This document shows positions 20,688 to 28,642 of a DNA stretch of 38,401 nt, one piece after another; position 1 is the first letter of the stretch, and each line of letters begins with the position of its first letter. The position numbers were made by a program, and so were the translations under genes. The DNA lies in contig JBAZZL010000009.1 of NCBI GenBank assembly GCA_041658785.1, forward strand, positions 1 to 38,401, read 5' to 3'. The notes below the pieces were generated by a model, which ran no database searches, was not told where the DNA came from, and saw only the letters and a list, made by a program, of their open reading frames with translations. The stretch comes from JAHJGG01 sp041658785 (lineage in GTDB: Bacteria > Patescibacteriota > Patescibacteriia > Magasanikbacterales > UBA922).

Positions 20688-23330
20688 TTATAAACTTTCT
20701 ACTTTTAAATTATTCTTCCTCACCTCCACCTTAACGCCCATTCCTTCTTTAACCGCACCTTCAATAATTCGCATCGCTAAAACATCCAACAGTTCCGTCT
20801 GAATCACTCGTTTAAGCGGACGGGCGCCAAGATTTGGATCATAACCCTTTTCCGCGAGCCAGTCTTTCGCTTTTTTGGTAACATCAATTGAGATTCTCTT
20901 TTCTTCCAGCCGTTTGGCTACCAGCGCTAGCTGAAGATCAACAATTTCGCGGATTTGTTTTTTATTGAGCGGATGAAAAGTGATAATTTCATCCACGCGG
21001 TTCAAAAATTCCGGCTTAAATTTTTCGCGCAGGGCCTCGGTTATTTTTTCTTTCATTTTCTCTTCTTTTTCCCGGCCTTTGGCCGTATGGCCGTCGCCAA
21101 AGCCAAACTCGCCGCTCCGGCCCATTTCCATAATCATTTCTGATCCGATATTGGAAGTCATGATAATGATCGTGTTTTTGAAATTCACTTTACGGCCCTT
21201 GGCATCAGTCAGATGTCCGTCATCCAAAATTTGGAGCATCATGTTGAAGATGTCAGGATGCGCTTTTTCAATCTCATCAAACAAGACCACAGAATACTGC
21301 TTACGCCTTATTCTTTCAGTCAGCTGTCCGCCCTCGTCAAATCCCACATAGCCCGGAGGAGAACCGATCATTTTACTGACTGAATGCTTTTCCATATATT
21401 CGCTCATGTCAACCCGAATCAGCGCGTCCTCATCATTAAACATAAATTGGGCCAAGGCCCGGGCTAGCTCGGTTTTGCCTACGCCGGTCGGTCCCATGAA
21501 GATAAAAGATCCAATCGGCCGTTTCTCCTCGGAAATACCCGCTCTGGAGCGTCTAATTGCGTTGGAGACAGCGGTTATGGCCTCGCTTTGCCCAATTACT
21601 CGTTTAGCCAATTCATCCTCCATATGGGCCAATTTTTTGACCTCATCTGCCAGCATCTTGGATACCGGGATGCCGGTCCAGCGCGAGACCACACCGGCGA
21701 TATTTTCTTCAGTAACTTCTTCCCGCAAAATTGATCGGCCTTTTTGCACTTCAGCTAGTTGTTTTTCTATTTTTTTGATTTCTTTTTCGGTATTAGGAAT
21801 GTCGCTGTAACGGATTTCCGCCACTTTTTTTAGATCGCCTTTGCGTTCTTCTATTTCCGCTTTTTGTTTAAGAGTGTCTATTTCTTTTTTGTGCCCGCGG
21901 ATTTTGGCAATGATTTCTTTTTCATTTTTCCAATGCACTTCCAACTCATTGCTGGTTTCCCGCAGGTTTTCCAGCTCCTCTTTCAGTTTTTTGCTTCGTT
22001 CTTTGGAGTCCGGATCACTTTCTTTTTTCAGAGCTTGAAGTTCAATTTCTTGTTTCATCATCTTCCGTTTCATTTTATCAAGTTCGTCCGGCATGGATTC
22101 AATTTCCAGGCGTATGGCGGAGGCGGCTTCGTCAATAAGATCAATCGCTTTGTCCGGCAAAAAGCGATCAGAAATATATCGGCTGGACAATTCAACCGCC
22201 GCGACAATGGCCGGATCCGTGATTCTCACGCCATGATGCACCTCGTACTTTTCTTTGATTCCCCGCAAAATAGCGATGGCGTCATCCATGCTTGGCTCTA
22301 CCACCAAAACCGGTTGAAATCTCCGTTCAAAAGCGGCGTCTTTTTCAATATGCTGCTGGTATTCTTTGATCGTGGTCGCGCCGATGGTGTGTAGTTCGCC
22401 TCGAGCCAGGGCCGGTTTTAACATGTTGGAAGCGTCAATCGCTCCCTCGCTTGAGCCCGCGCCCATGATCGTATGAAGCTCGTCAATAAAGAGAATTATT
22501 TTTCCTTCTGATTTAATTACTTCCTTCAAAACCGCTTTGAATCTCTCTTCAAACTCGCCGCGAAATTTGGTGCCGGCAACGAGCGCGCCAATATCAAGAG
22601 AAATCAACTCCTTATCTTTTAAACTTTCCGGCACATCTCCATTTACAATTCTTTGCGCTAAACCCTCGGCAATGGCGGTTTTACCGACACCTGGTTCGCC
22701 AATAAGCACTGGATTATTTTTTGTCCGGCGGGATAAAACCTGCATCACGCGGCGAATTTCATCATCGCGCCCGATGACTGGATCAAGTTTTTCTTTGCGG
22801 GCGAGGTCGGTAAAATTCTTGCCATATTTTTCTAATGCCTGGTAAGTTGATTCTGGGGTAGGGGAGTCAACCTTTTGCGTTCCCCTGACCGCGGCCAAAA
22901 CTTTCAGCGCATCATCGTATTGAGTGTTTTGCCGAGATAAAGCGTCGCTAATCGGATTTCTATTTGTTAAATACGCGAGCAAGAGATGCTCAACACTGAT
23001 ATATTCATCACCCATTTTTTTGGATTCATTGCCAGCGTTTTGCAAAATATACATCATGGCCTGCCCCATCATAATTTGCCCCAATCCGCCGCCCGGCATC
23101 GGGCCGTTGTGCTTTGGCAGAGTATTGATCATTTTTTGCACCTCATCGCGAAGTTGTTTCAGATTAACATTTAATTTTTTCAAAACCGAAACCACCACGC
23201 CCTCTTCCTGTTCCAGCAAAGCAAAAAACAGATGGGGCGGTTCTACCTGGGGCTGGCCGTTTTCATTCGCGATCCTGGAAGCGTTTTGCAGGGCTTCTTG
23301 GGATTTTTGGGTGAAGTTTTGAGGAAACAT
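20688..23330 (-). CDS. clpB: ATP-dependent disaggregase ClpB
   Basis: Hexameric AAA+ chaperone that pulls proteins out of aggregates together with DnaK. The 880 residues contain the paired Clp-N repeats (1-150), first AAA+ domain with Walker A GEPGVGKT (211-218) and Walker B-type LFIDELHT, the long coiled-coil middle domain (about 410-535) that defines ClpB rather than ClpA/ClpC, and the second AAA+ domain with GPTGVGKT and GSPPGYVG. No ClpP-binding loop is expected. The segment linking the two N-repeats is rich in Gly and Met (PMPGGGLGQIMMGQAMM). A near-perfect CIRCE operator overlaps the promoter, so HrcA control is likely. A strong terminator follows. Confidence 0.97.
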   Translation of the reverse strand: MFPQNFTQKSQEALQNASRIANENGQPQVEPPHLFFALLEQEEGVVVSVLKKLNVNLKQLRDEVQKMINTLPKHNGPMPGGGLGQIMMGQAMMYILQNAGNESKKMGDEYISVEHLLLAYLTNRNPISDALSRQNTQYDDALKVLAAVRGTQKVDSPTPESTYQALEKYGKNFTDLARKEKLDPVIGRDDEIRRVMQVLSRRTKNNPVLIGEPGVGKTAIAEGLAQRIVNGDVPESLKDKELISLDIGALVAGTKFRGEFEERFKAVLKEVIKSEGKIILFIDELHTIMGAGSSEGAIDASNMLKPALARGELHTIGATTIKEYQQHIEKDAAFERRFQPVLVVEPSMDDAIAILRGIKEKYEVHHGVRITDPAIVAAVELSSRYISDRFLPDKAIDLIDEAASAIRLEIESMPDELDKMKRKMMKQEIELQALKKESDPDSKERSKKLKEELENLRETSNELEVHWKNEKEIIAKIRGHKKEIDTLKQKAEIEERKGDLKKVAEIRYSDIPNTEKEIKKIEKQLAEVQKGRSILREEVTEENIAGVVSRWTGIPVSKMLADEVKKLAHMEDELAKRVIGQSEAITAVSNAIRRSRAGISEEKRPIGSFIFMGPTGVGKTELARALAQFMFNDEDALIRVDMSEYMEKHSVSKMIGSPPGYVGFDEGGQLTERIRRKQYSVVLFDEIEKAHPDIFNMMLQILDDGHLTDAKGRKVNFKNTIIIMTSNIGSEMIMEMGRSGEFGFGDGHTAKGREKEEKMKEKITEALREKFKPEFLNRVDEIITFHPLNKKQIREIVDLQLALVAKRLEEKRISIDVTKKAKDWLAEKGYDPNLGARPLKRVIQTELLDVLAMRIIEGAVKEGMGVKVEVRKNNLKVESL

Positions 23331-23372
23331 ATGGCTTACGGATTACGGATAATCCTGATTTACGGATAATGG

Positions 23373-23399
23373 TTATCACTCTGTGGTTAAGAGTGCTAA
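23373..23399 (-). promoter_or_regulatory. CIRCE operator (HrcA-binding site) of clpB
   Basis: On the plus strand, TTATCACTC-N9-GAGTGCTAA against the consensus TTAGCACTC-N9-GAGTGCTAA: one mismatch in 18 and the exact 9-base spacer. It starts within or next to the -10 of the clpB promoter, so bound HrcA would block transcription. Confidence 0.9.
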
Positions 23400-23428
23400 T
23401 ACTATAACATACTGGTAAAATATGTCAA
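23399..23428 (-). promoter_or_regulatory. clpB promoter
   Basis: On the minus strand, a perfect TTGACA (23428-23423), then TATAGT after 16 bases (23406-23401) or TAGTAT after 18 (23404-23399). The CIRCE element follows at once. Confidence 0.82.
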
Positions 23429-23435
23429 TTCATGA

Positions 23436-23475
23436 TAGAATTATACTAAATTAAACAAAATTATACAAAATTATG
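23436..23475. repeat. AAATTATAC-word repeat before thpR
   Basis: Iterated AATTATAC, AAATTAAAC and AAAATTATAC words run into the thpR start codon. The same words occur at 29243-29278 and inside serS near 37975-38015. Confidence 0.6.
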
Positions 23476-24027
23476 AGGGTTTTTATAGCTTTTCCAATCG
23501 TCAAAGAGGTATGTTGGGAGCTTGAGAGGTTACAGAAAAAGTTTAAAAGAATAAATCAGAATGTCCTAGTTACATGGGTCAATCCAAAGGCAATGCATGT
23601 AACTCTCCAATTTTTGGGAGACTTGGCAGAAGAAAAGATTGAAAAAGTGAAGCAAATTTTGCAGAAAATTGTTCCGCGATACCAGAAATTTTCCTATTGG
23701 TTAGACGGGTTGGATGCGTTTCCGAATAAATTTAATCCCAATATTATTGTCGCGAAAATAAGGGAAGAAGGGCAAACAAGTTTTCTGTTGCAAAAAGGAA
23801 TCGCAAATGAGTTGCGGCAGATTGGCATTGTCGGCGACGACCAGCCCTGGCGGCAGCATGTTACGATCGGGCGGAATAAGCTGGGAGATGAGGTTGTTGG
23901 GTTTGGGGAGATTGAAGTTAAAAAAATTGAGTGGGAAGTGAGAGAGGTGGAGTTGATTGAGAGTGAGTTGAGTGCGGAGGGGTCTATTTATACAACTCTG
24001 GGATTATATCAATTAAATCATGGATAA
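23473..24027 (+). CDS. thpR: RNA 2',3'-cyclic phosphodiesterase (LigT/ThpR family)
   Basis: A 2H-family phosphoesterase that opens 2',3'-cyclic phosphates on RNA ends. The 184 residues hold the two signature motifs, H42-x-T44 in MHVTLQFLGD and H129-x-T131 in QHVTIGR, with the usual spacing of about 85 residues. The family N-terminus (MRVFIAFP) and length are typical. Its start codon lies at the end of an AT-rich word repeat and its last codons (LNHG) and stop lie in the left arm of another repeat that continues to the next gene. Physiological substrate in bacteria is not settled; a role in tRNA or RNA repair is usually assumed. Confidence 0.92.
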   Translation: MRVFIAFPIVKEVCWELERLQKKFKRINQNVLVTWVNPKAMHVTLQFLGDLAEEKIEKVKQILQKIVPRYQKFSYWLDGLDAFPNKFNPNIIVAKIREEGQTSFLLQKGIANELRQIGIVGDDQPWRQHVTIGRNKLGDEVVGFGEIEVKKIEWEVREVELIESELSAEGSIYTTLGLYQLNHG

Positions 24028-24102
24028 TCCTGGCAATCTTGGAAATCTGTGTTCCATCTAACGAAGGTAAGATAGCACACAGATTACCATGATGACCATG
24101 AT
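24017..24102. repeat. Foldback spanning the thpR stop and wecG start
   Basis: Left arm words (ATCATGGATAATCC, AATCTTGG, AAATCTGTGT) pair with ACACAGATTACCATGATG and ACCATGAT on the right. The arms include the last thpR codons and all candidate wecG start codons, so the repeat supplies gene ends. Confidence 0.75.
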
Positions 24103-24985
24103 AAACCAAGATTTTGTGACAATTTTGGGAGTACGGATAGATCGTGTGGGTCTGAAGCAGGCGCAAGAAAAAGTCCGCGCCTTTTTGCGTTCCGACAAAC
24201 AGCGCAAAATTTTCACCCCCAACCCCGAAATGCTCGTCGCCGCACGAAAGGATGAATACTTTCGGAATGTCTTGAACGCGGGCGATCTGAATATCTGCGA
24301 CGGGCGGGGGATTGAGTTGGTTTCTAAATTGTCATTCCGAGCGAAGTCCCTCGGCTACGCTCGGGATAAACTCCGCGGAGTCGAGGAATCCCTTTTAGAA
24401 CGGATACCGGGCGTTGATTTCATGCAGGACATTTGTAAAATTGCCGAAGAAGAAAATAAGAGTGTGTATTTGCTCGGGTCGGGGAGCGAGGAGGTGGTAA
24501 AAAAAACGAGAGAGGCATTACTGATTAAATTTCATAGATTAAAAATAGTTGGCGGGCATCAGGGAATGAAACTCGAAACTCGAAACACGAAACTAGAAAC
24601 TAAAAAACAATCTCCAATTCCCAATCACCAGTTTCCAGTTTCGAGTTTCCAGTTTCCAATCATTTTTGATAAACAAGAAAACGATTCCATATTAAATAAT
24701 ATCATCCTAACCGCGCCAGACATTTTATTCGTCGCCTTCGGCCATGGAAAGCAAGAAAAATGGATCCACGAATATTTAAAAGACCTGCCGAGCGTTAAAG
24801 TCGCGATGGGCGTGGGCGGGGCGTTTGATTATCTTTCCGGCAAGATAAAACGAGCGCCAAAGCTCGTGCAAAATATTGGCATGGAATGGTTGTGGCGATT
24901 TTTTAAAGAACCGCGTCGGTTCCTCCGCATCTTAAATGCCACAGTCGTGTTTTCAATATCAGTTTTAATTTTTAATAAAAAATAG
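24089..24985 (+). CDS. WecG/TagA/CpsF family glycosyltransferase with two repeat-coded inserts
   Basis: Members transfer ManNAc or a related sugar to a lipid-linked acceptor for wall or surface polysaccharide. Conserved marks are FTPNPEMLVAAR (42-53), the NICDGRG loop (68-74), RIPGVDFM, YLLGSG, and the C-terminal VAFGHGKQEKW and GVGGAFDYLSGKIKRAP. At 298 residues it is some 50 longer than usual. Two inserts explain this: residues 81-101, coded by a 63-base repeat (24330-24392), and about 160-191, coded by a hairpin of GAAACT words (24567-24661). Both keep frame and fall between conserved blocks. Three ATGs (24089, 24092, 24098) lie in the upstream repeat; the first is listed, the third fits family length equally well. 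Confidence 0.9.
   Translation: MMTMINQDFVTILGVRIDRVGLKQAQEKVRAFLRSDKQRKIFTPNPEMLVAARKDEYFRNVLNAGDLNICDGRGIELVSKLSFRAKSLGYARDKLRGVEESLLERIPGVDFMQDICKIAEEENKSVYLLGSGSEEVVKKTREALLIKFHRLKIVGGHQGMKLETRNTKLETKKQSPIPNHQFPVSSFQFPIIFDKQENDSILNNIILTAPDILFVAFGHGKQEKWIHEYLKDLPSVKVAMGVGGAFDYLSGKIKRAPKLVQNIGMEWLWRFFKEPRRFLRILNATVVFSISVLIFNKK
24330..24392. repeat. 63-bp dispersed repeat inserted in frame in wecG
   Basis: Starts TGTCATTCCGAGCGAAG and ends GTCGAGGAATCCC, with inner complementary words CCGAGCG/CGCTCGG and CTCCGCGGAG. Exactly 21 codons, so the reading frame is kept. Confidence 0.8.
24567..24661. repeat. GAAACT-word hairpin inserted in wecG
   Basis: Left arm: AAACTCG and GAAACACG words; right arm: CCAGTTTCGAGTTTCC words, its complement. 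About 32 codons of foreign-looking protein result. Confidence 0.8.
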
Positions 24986-24991
24986 TTTTTT

Positions 24992-25726
24992 ATGCCCACC
25001 AAATCAACCTTAAACAAAGTAAAAAATTTGCATCAAAAAAAATTCCGAGAACGGTTTGGCGAATTTATAGTAGAAGGAATCAAAGGAGTGGTGGAGGCAA
25101 TCAATTCTGACGCGGAAATATATCGAATTTTTGCGACCGAAGCCGTTTTGGAACAAATCAAAATTCCAACGCGTATTGAGAAGGAAATAATTACCGAAAA
25201 AGAGGGCAGGCAGATCAGCGATGCTGAAACTTTTTCTGGTATTTTAGCGGTAGTAGCTATTCCGAATGAAGTGAATTTTTCCGCAGGCGATATAATCTGC
25301 ATGGACCGAATGGCGGATCCTGGAAATCTTGGTACAATCATTCGCACGGCCGATTGGTTTGGAATCAAAAATATTTTATTGTCAGAAAACTGCGTTGATC
25401 CATACAACCCCAAAGTTGTTCGTAGCACCATGGGGTCGATTTTTCGAGTAAATATCATGAAAAGCGCCGAATTGGTTCGATCGCTTGAGGAATTGAAAAA
25501 TAAAGGATATAATATAATCTCGCTCACAATGGATGGAAAGGATATCTCGGAATTAAAAATTGATGATAAAAAAAATATTTATGTTTTTGGCAGCGAGTCG
25601 CATGGAGTGAGGGATGATATTGTTCAAATGGGGGAATCATATGCTATTTTCGGCAAAGGAAGCGCGGAATCTTTGAATGTGGCTGTGGCCGCTGGAATCG
25701 TTTTGAATAGAATTGTCAATCCGTGA
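24992..25726 (+). CDS. TrmH/SpoU family RNA 2'-O-methyltransferase
   Basis: A SAM-dependent knotted (SPOUT) methyltransferase that methylates ribose 2'-OH in rRNA or tRNA. The 244 residues have an N-terminal substrate-binding domain (GEFIVEGIKGVVEA) and the C-terminal SpoU domain with motif 1 DPGNLGTIIRTADWFG, motif 2 VFGSESHGV and motif 3 ESLNVAVAAGIVL, which together form the trefoil knot and the SAM pocket. The N-terminal domain resembles RlmB and TsnR types, but the exact target base cannot be assigned. The start is six bases after the wecG stop, so the two genes are probably co-transcribed. Its last codons merge into a repeat. Confidence 0.93.
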   Translation: MPTKSTLNKVKNLHQKKFRERFGEFIVEGIKGVVEAINSDAEIYRIFATEAVLEQIKIPTRIEKEIITEKEGRQISDAETFSGILAVVAIPNEVNFSAGDIICMDRMADPGNLGTIIRTADWFGIKNILLSENCVDPYNPKVVRSTMGSIFRVNIMKSAELVRSLEELKNKGYNIISLTMDGKDISELKIDDKKNIYVFGSESHGVRDDIVQMGESYAIFGKGSAESLNVAVAAGIVLNRIVNP

Positions 25727-25816
25727 AAATTCGTTCAATCAGTTCAGTTCGTGTATTTATTTGACGACTGTTTAAATAGATACGCGGATTAAACAGATTA
25801 AACCGACCAAAACGGA
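25719..25816. repeat. Foldback of GATTAAAC words before gltX
   Basis: Left arm words (AATCCGTG, ATTCGTTCAATCAG, TTCAGTTCGTG) have complements on the right (CGCGGATTAAACAGATTAAA, CCAAAACGGAT). It shares words with the foldback at 16864-16971. It overlaps the stop codon of the methyltransferase gene and reaches within a base or two of the gltX ATG. Confidence 0.75.
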
Positions 25817-25817
25817 T

Positions 25818-27311
25818 ATGATAAAAACAAGATTTGCCCCCTCTCCCACAGGCCTTCTCCATATCGGCGGATTAAGAACCGCCTTATTTTCGTATTTAAT
25901 CGCCAAAAAAAACAGTGGCAAGTTTATTTTACGGATTGAAGACACGGATCAGGAGAGATTTGTTGAAGGCGGAATTGAGAATATTATCCGTTCGCTGAAA
26001 TGGGCGGGGATAGACGTAGACGAAGGAGTAGATATTGAGGGGAAAGGGGAAAGGGGAAAGGGGAAAGAAGGTGTAATAGTTCAAAAAGGCGAAAACGGCC
26101 CGTATATTCAGTCCGAACGATTGGACATTTACCAAAAACATATTCAAAAACTGCTGGATGGCGGCCATGCTTATTATTGTTTTTGCTCCAAAGAACGTTT
26201 GGAAGAATTAAGAAAAGCGCAAGAAGTGAACAAACAGCCGACGCTTTACGACGGGCATTGCCGGAATTTGACGGCCGAAGAGCTTCAAAAAAAGTTAGCG
26301 GAAAAACAAACGTATGTCGTTAGAATGAAAATGCCGAAAGAGGGGACAGTGAAATTTGTTGATTTAATCCGCTGTGAAGTGGAATTTAAAAACGAATTGA
26401 TTGACGATCAGGTATTATTAAAATCCGACGGTTTCCCCACTTATCACCTCGCCCATATCGTTGACGATCATCTGATGGGAATAACGCATGTAATCAGAGG
26501 AGAGGAGTGGCTGCCGTCCGTGCCCAAGCATCTGAAACTTTACGAAATGTTCGGCTGGGAGCTGCCGCAGTTCGCGCATATCCCGCTTTTGGTCAATGAA
26601 CAAAAACAAAAACTTTCCAAACGCCACGGCGATGTTTCAGTAGAGGATTTTATAAACAAAGGATATTTGCCGGAAGCAATGGTGAATTTTATTGCTTTTT
26701 TGGGCTGGAATCCGGGCGGTGATCGGGAAATATTTAGTTTGAAAGAATTAGAAAAAGAATTTAGTTTAGAAAAGGTAGGGAAGTCGGCGGCGGTGTTTAA
26801 TCGGGAGAAATTGGATTGGTATAACGCGCAGTATATTAGGAAGATGAGTTTGAAAGAGCTGACAGAGAGGTGTCTGTCGTTTTTTGGGGAAAGAGGAAAG
26901 AGGAAAGAGGAAAGGGAGTGGTTAGAGAATGTTGTTGCGTTAGAGAAAGAACGCGCTAATACGCTCGTAGAGCTGGTTGACGAGGTGAGGTTTGTGTTTG
27001 CGGAGAAGTTGGAGTATGAACCGGAGCTTTTGGTTTGGAAAAAGAGCACGGCGGCGGACGCGAAAGAGAAACTAGGAGAGACACGCGAGATTTTGGAGAA
27101 GATAGACGCCAATGAGTGGGGGAGAGAGACGATTGAAAAGATCGTTATGGATTGGATTAAGGGAAAAGGGTATAATAATGGAGATGTGCTTTGGCCCATG
27201 CGGGTGGCGTTGTCGGGCAAGAAGAATAGTCCGGGGCCGTTTGAGATTGCCGAAGTTTTGGGAAAAGAAAAAACAATTGGCTTGATTCAAAAGGCGGCAG
27301 AAAAATTATGA
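25818..27311 (+). CDS. gltX: Glutamyl-tRNA synthetase with heptanucleotide repeat inserts
   Basis: Charges tRNA-Glu, and probably tRNA-Gln for GatCAB if no GlnRS exists. The 497-residue class I enzyme has HIGG (15-18) in FAPSPTGLLHIGG, RIEDTDQER, the FCSKERLEELR segment and the KMSKS-type KLSKRHG (about 264-270), then the helical anticodon-binding region. Two stretches are coded by 7-base repeats: residues about 73-82 (EGKGERGKGK) from four perfect GGGGAAA units, in a 20-residue insert between DEGVD and GPYIQSER, and residues about 357-366 (GERGKRKEER) from four GAGGAAA-type units. Because seven is not a multiple of three, gain or loss of one unit would break this presumably essential gene. 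Catalytic parts are intact. Confidence 0.95.
   Translation: MIKTRFAPSPTGLLHIGGLRTALFSYLIAKKNSGKFILRIEDTDQERFVEGGIENIIRSLKWAGIDVDEGVDIEGKGERGKGKEGVIVQKGENGPYIQSERLDIYQKHIQKLLDGGHAYYCFCSKERLEELRKAQEVNKQPTLYDGHCRNLTAEELQKKLAEKQTYVVRMKMPKEGTVKFVDLIRCEVEFKNELIDDQVLLKSDGFPTYHLAHIVDDHLMGITHVIRGEEWLPSVPKHLKLYEMFGWELPQFAHIPLLVNEQKQKLSKRHGDVSVEDFINKGYLPEAMVNFIAFLGWNPGGDREIFSLKELEKEFSLEKVGKSAAVFNREKLDWYNAQYIRKMSLKELTERCLSFFGERGKRKEEREWLENVVALEKERANTLVELVDEVRFVFAEKLEYEPELLVWKKSTAADAKEKLGETREILEKIDANEWGRETIEKIVMDWIKGKGYNNGDVLWPMRVALSGKKNSPGPFEIAEVLGKEKTIGLIQKAAEKL
26039..26066 (+). repeat. Four perfect GGGGAAA units in gltX (G-quadruplex motif)
   Basis: Four runs of GGGG separated by AAA loops (26039-26063, then AAA) on the coding strand, the textbook form of an intramolecular G-quadruplex. 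Confidence 0.9.
26886..26916 (+). repeat. GAGGAAA-type 7-bp array in gltX
   Basis: GGGGAAA followed by three GAGGAAA units and GGG. It belongs to the same 7-base family as the array at 26039-26066, about 850 bases upstream in the same gene. Confidence 0.85.
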
Positions 27312-27329
27312 TAGAGAAAACAAAAGATG

Positions 27330-27338
27330 TGTTATAAT
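27330..27338 (+). promoter_or_regulatory. Extended -10 promoter of the M23 gene, leaderless
   Basis: TGTTATAAT contains the TGn extension and a perfect -10 (27333-27338). The ATG at 27348 follows after nine bases. No good -35 is visible. Confidence 0.6.
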
Positions 27339-27347
27339 ATTATCTGC

Positions 27348-28589
27348 ATGAGTAAAAAAGCTTTAATTATCTTGATAATGCTGTTGATAACGCTGGCTTG
27401 GCGGCCGAGTTTTGTAATTTCTGAAAACGCGGGCGGAAATAATGCTGAAATAGACGCGCTTAATCAAAAAATTAATGAAAAAAAAGAAAAAGTAAAACAG
27501 CTGGAGAAAAGCATTGAGGAGTACAAGGCAAAGATATCTCAAAAAAGATTAGAAGCTGTATCACTATCAAACCAGCTGGCAATTCTTGACAACAGAACGG
27601 CCCAAGTAGAACTTGATATTGAGATTACAGAAAATAAGCTTGATACGCTGAGTCTTGAAATTGAAACACTGGATTTAAATATTGCTGACAAAGAAACGAC
27701 TATTAAGCGGCAGAAAGCGATCATCGCCGAACTGCTGCAAACACTGCATCAGAGTGAAAGAAAAAATTATTTGGAGATTTTTGTCGCCTACAATAGTTTT
27801 TCAGATTTTTACAATCGTTTGCAATATTTACAAACTGTCGAGCGTGATCTTGGTAAAAATGCAAAAGGATTGCGCATTGCCAAAGAAGATTTGGAGGATA
27901 AAAAAATGCAAAAAGAAAAAATCAAAATTTCCTTTGAAGAATTGAATGACAAGCTTAACCAAAAAAAAGAAGACATGGAAGAACAGATAAAATTAAAAGC
28001 GGATTTGCTTGGGCAGACGCAGGCGTCAGAATTGAAATTCAGAACACTGGTTTCAACGTTGCGATCCCAATATGCTGCCATTGAAAATGAAATTTCTGGC
28101 ATTGAACAGGAGGTCAGACGGAGGTTGGAAGAACAGGATAGGCTGAGCCAGACAGAGGGTTTCGATCCCGGCACATTATCATGGCCGACACAAAGCCGTT
28201 ACGTCACTTCCGGTTTTCGCGATCCTGATTATCCTTTTCGCTATATTTTTGAGCACAATGCGATTGATACCAGAGCAGCGCAAGGAACTCCAATCAAGGC
28301 CGCGGCCAGCGGTTATGTGGCTAGGACAAAACGTTGCACTTCATCTTCGTGCTACAGCTACATAATGCTGATTCATTCGGGCGGGCTATCAACGGTTTAT
28401 GGACACCTGAGCAAAATTACAGTATCCGAGGATCAGTTCGTAACCAGAGGAGATGTAATTGGCCTGTCTGGGGGAACGCCCGGCACTGTTGGAGCCGGCC
28501 CATTTGTTACTGGTCCCCATCTTCATTTTGAAGTAAGAAAAAATGGCATTCCTGAAAATCCCTTGGGGTATTTGGTGAAGGATTATTAA
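27348..28589 (+). CDS. Exported coiled-coil M23 peptidase (EnvC/NlpD-like)
   Basis: A 413-residue envelope protein. Residues 1-25 form a signal peptide (MSKKALIILIMLLITLAW...). A long coiled coil (about 35-260, rich in Glu, Lys and Leu with AEIDALNQKINEKKEKVKQL at its start) is followed by a LytM/M23 metallopeptidase domain (about 270-413). Zinc ligands are visible in EHNAIDTRA (His and Asp) and in PHLHFEV; the middle VYGHLS His is also present. So, unlike EnvC, the active site looks intact. It probably cuts peptidoglycan cross-links during division or wall growth. The ATG at 27348 is chosen over an upstream TTG at 27327 because it gives a clean signal peptide and fits the leaderless promoter. 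Confidence 0.92.
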   Translation: MSKKALIILIMLLITLAWRPSFVISENAGGNNAEIDALNQKINEKKEKVKQLEKSIEEYKAKISQKRLEAVSLSNQLAILDNRTAQVELDIEITENKLDTLSLEIETLDLNIADKETTIKRQKAIIAELLQTLHQSERKNYLEIFVAYNSFSDFYNRLQYLQTVERDLGKNAKGLRIAKEDLEDKKMQKEKIKISFEELNDKLNQKKEDMEEQIKLKADLLGQTQASELKFRTLVSTLRSQYAAIENEISGIEQEVRRRLEEQDRLSQTEGFDPGTLSWPTQSRYVTSGFRDPDYPFRYIFEHNAIDTRAAQGTPIKAAASGYVARTKRCTSSSCYSYIMLIHSGGLSTVYGHLSKITVSEDQFVTRGDVIGLSGGTPGTVGAGPFVTGPHLHFEVRKNGIPENPLGYLVKDY

Positions 28590-28642
28590 AATCATGATGC
28601 ATGATACACACAGCATGACTCAACCACACGATACGCTAAAAT

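Noticed and set aside
26540..27220. 226-codon antisense ORF within gltX
   Set aside because: Ser/Phe-rich shadow of the synthetase; no start context or motif.
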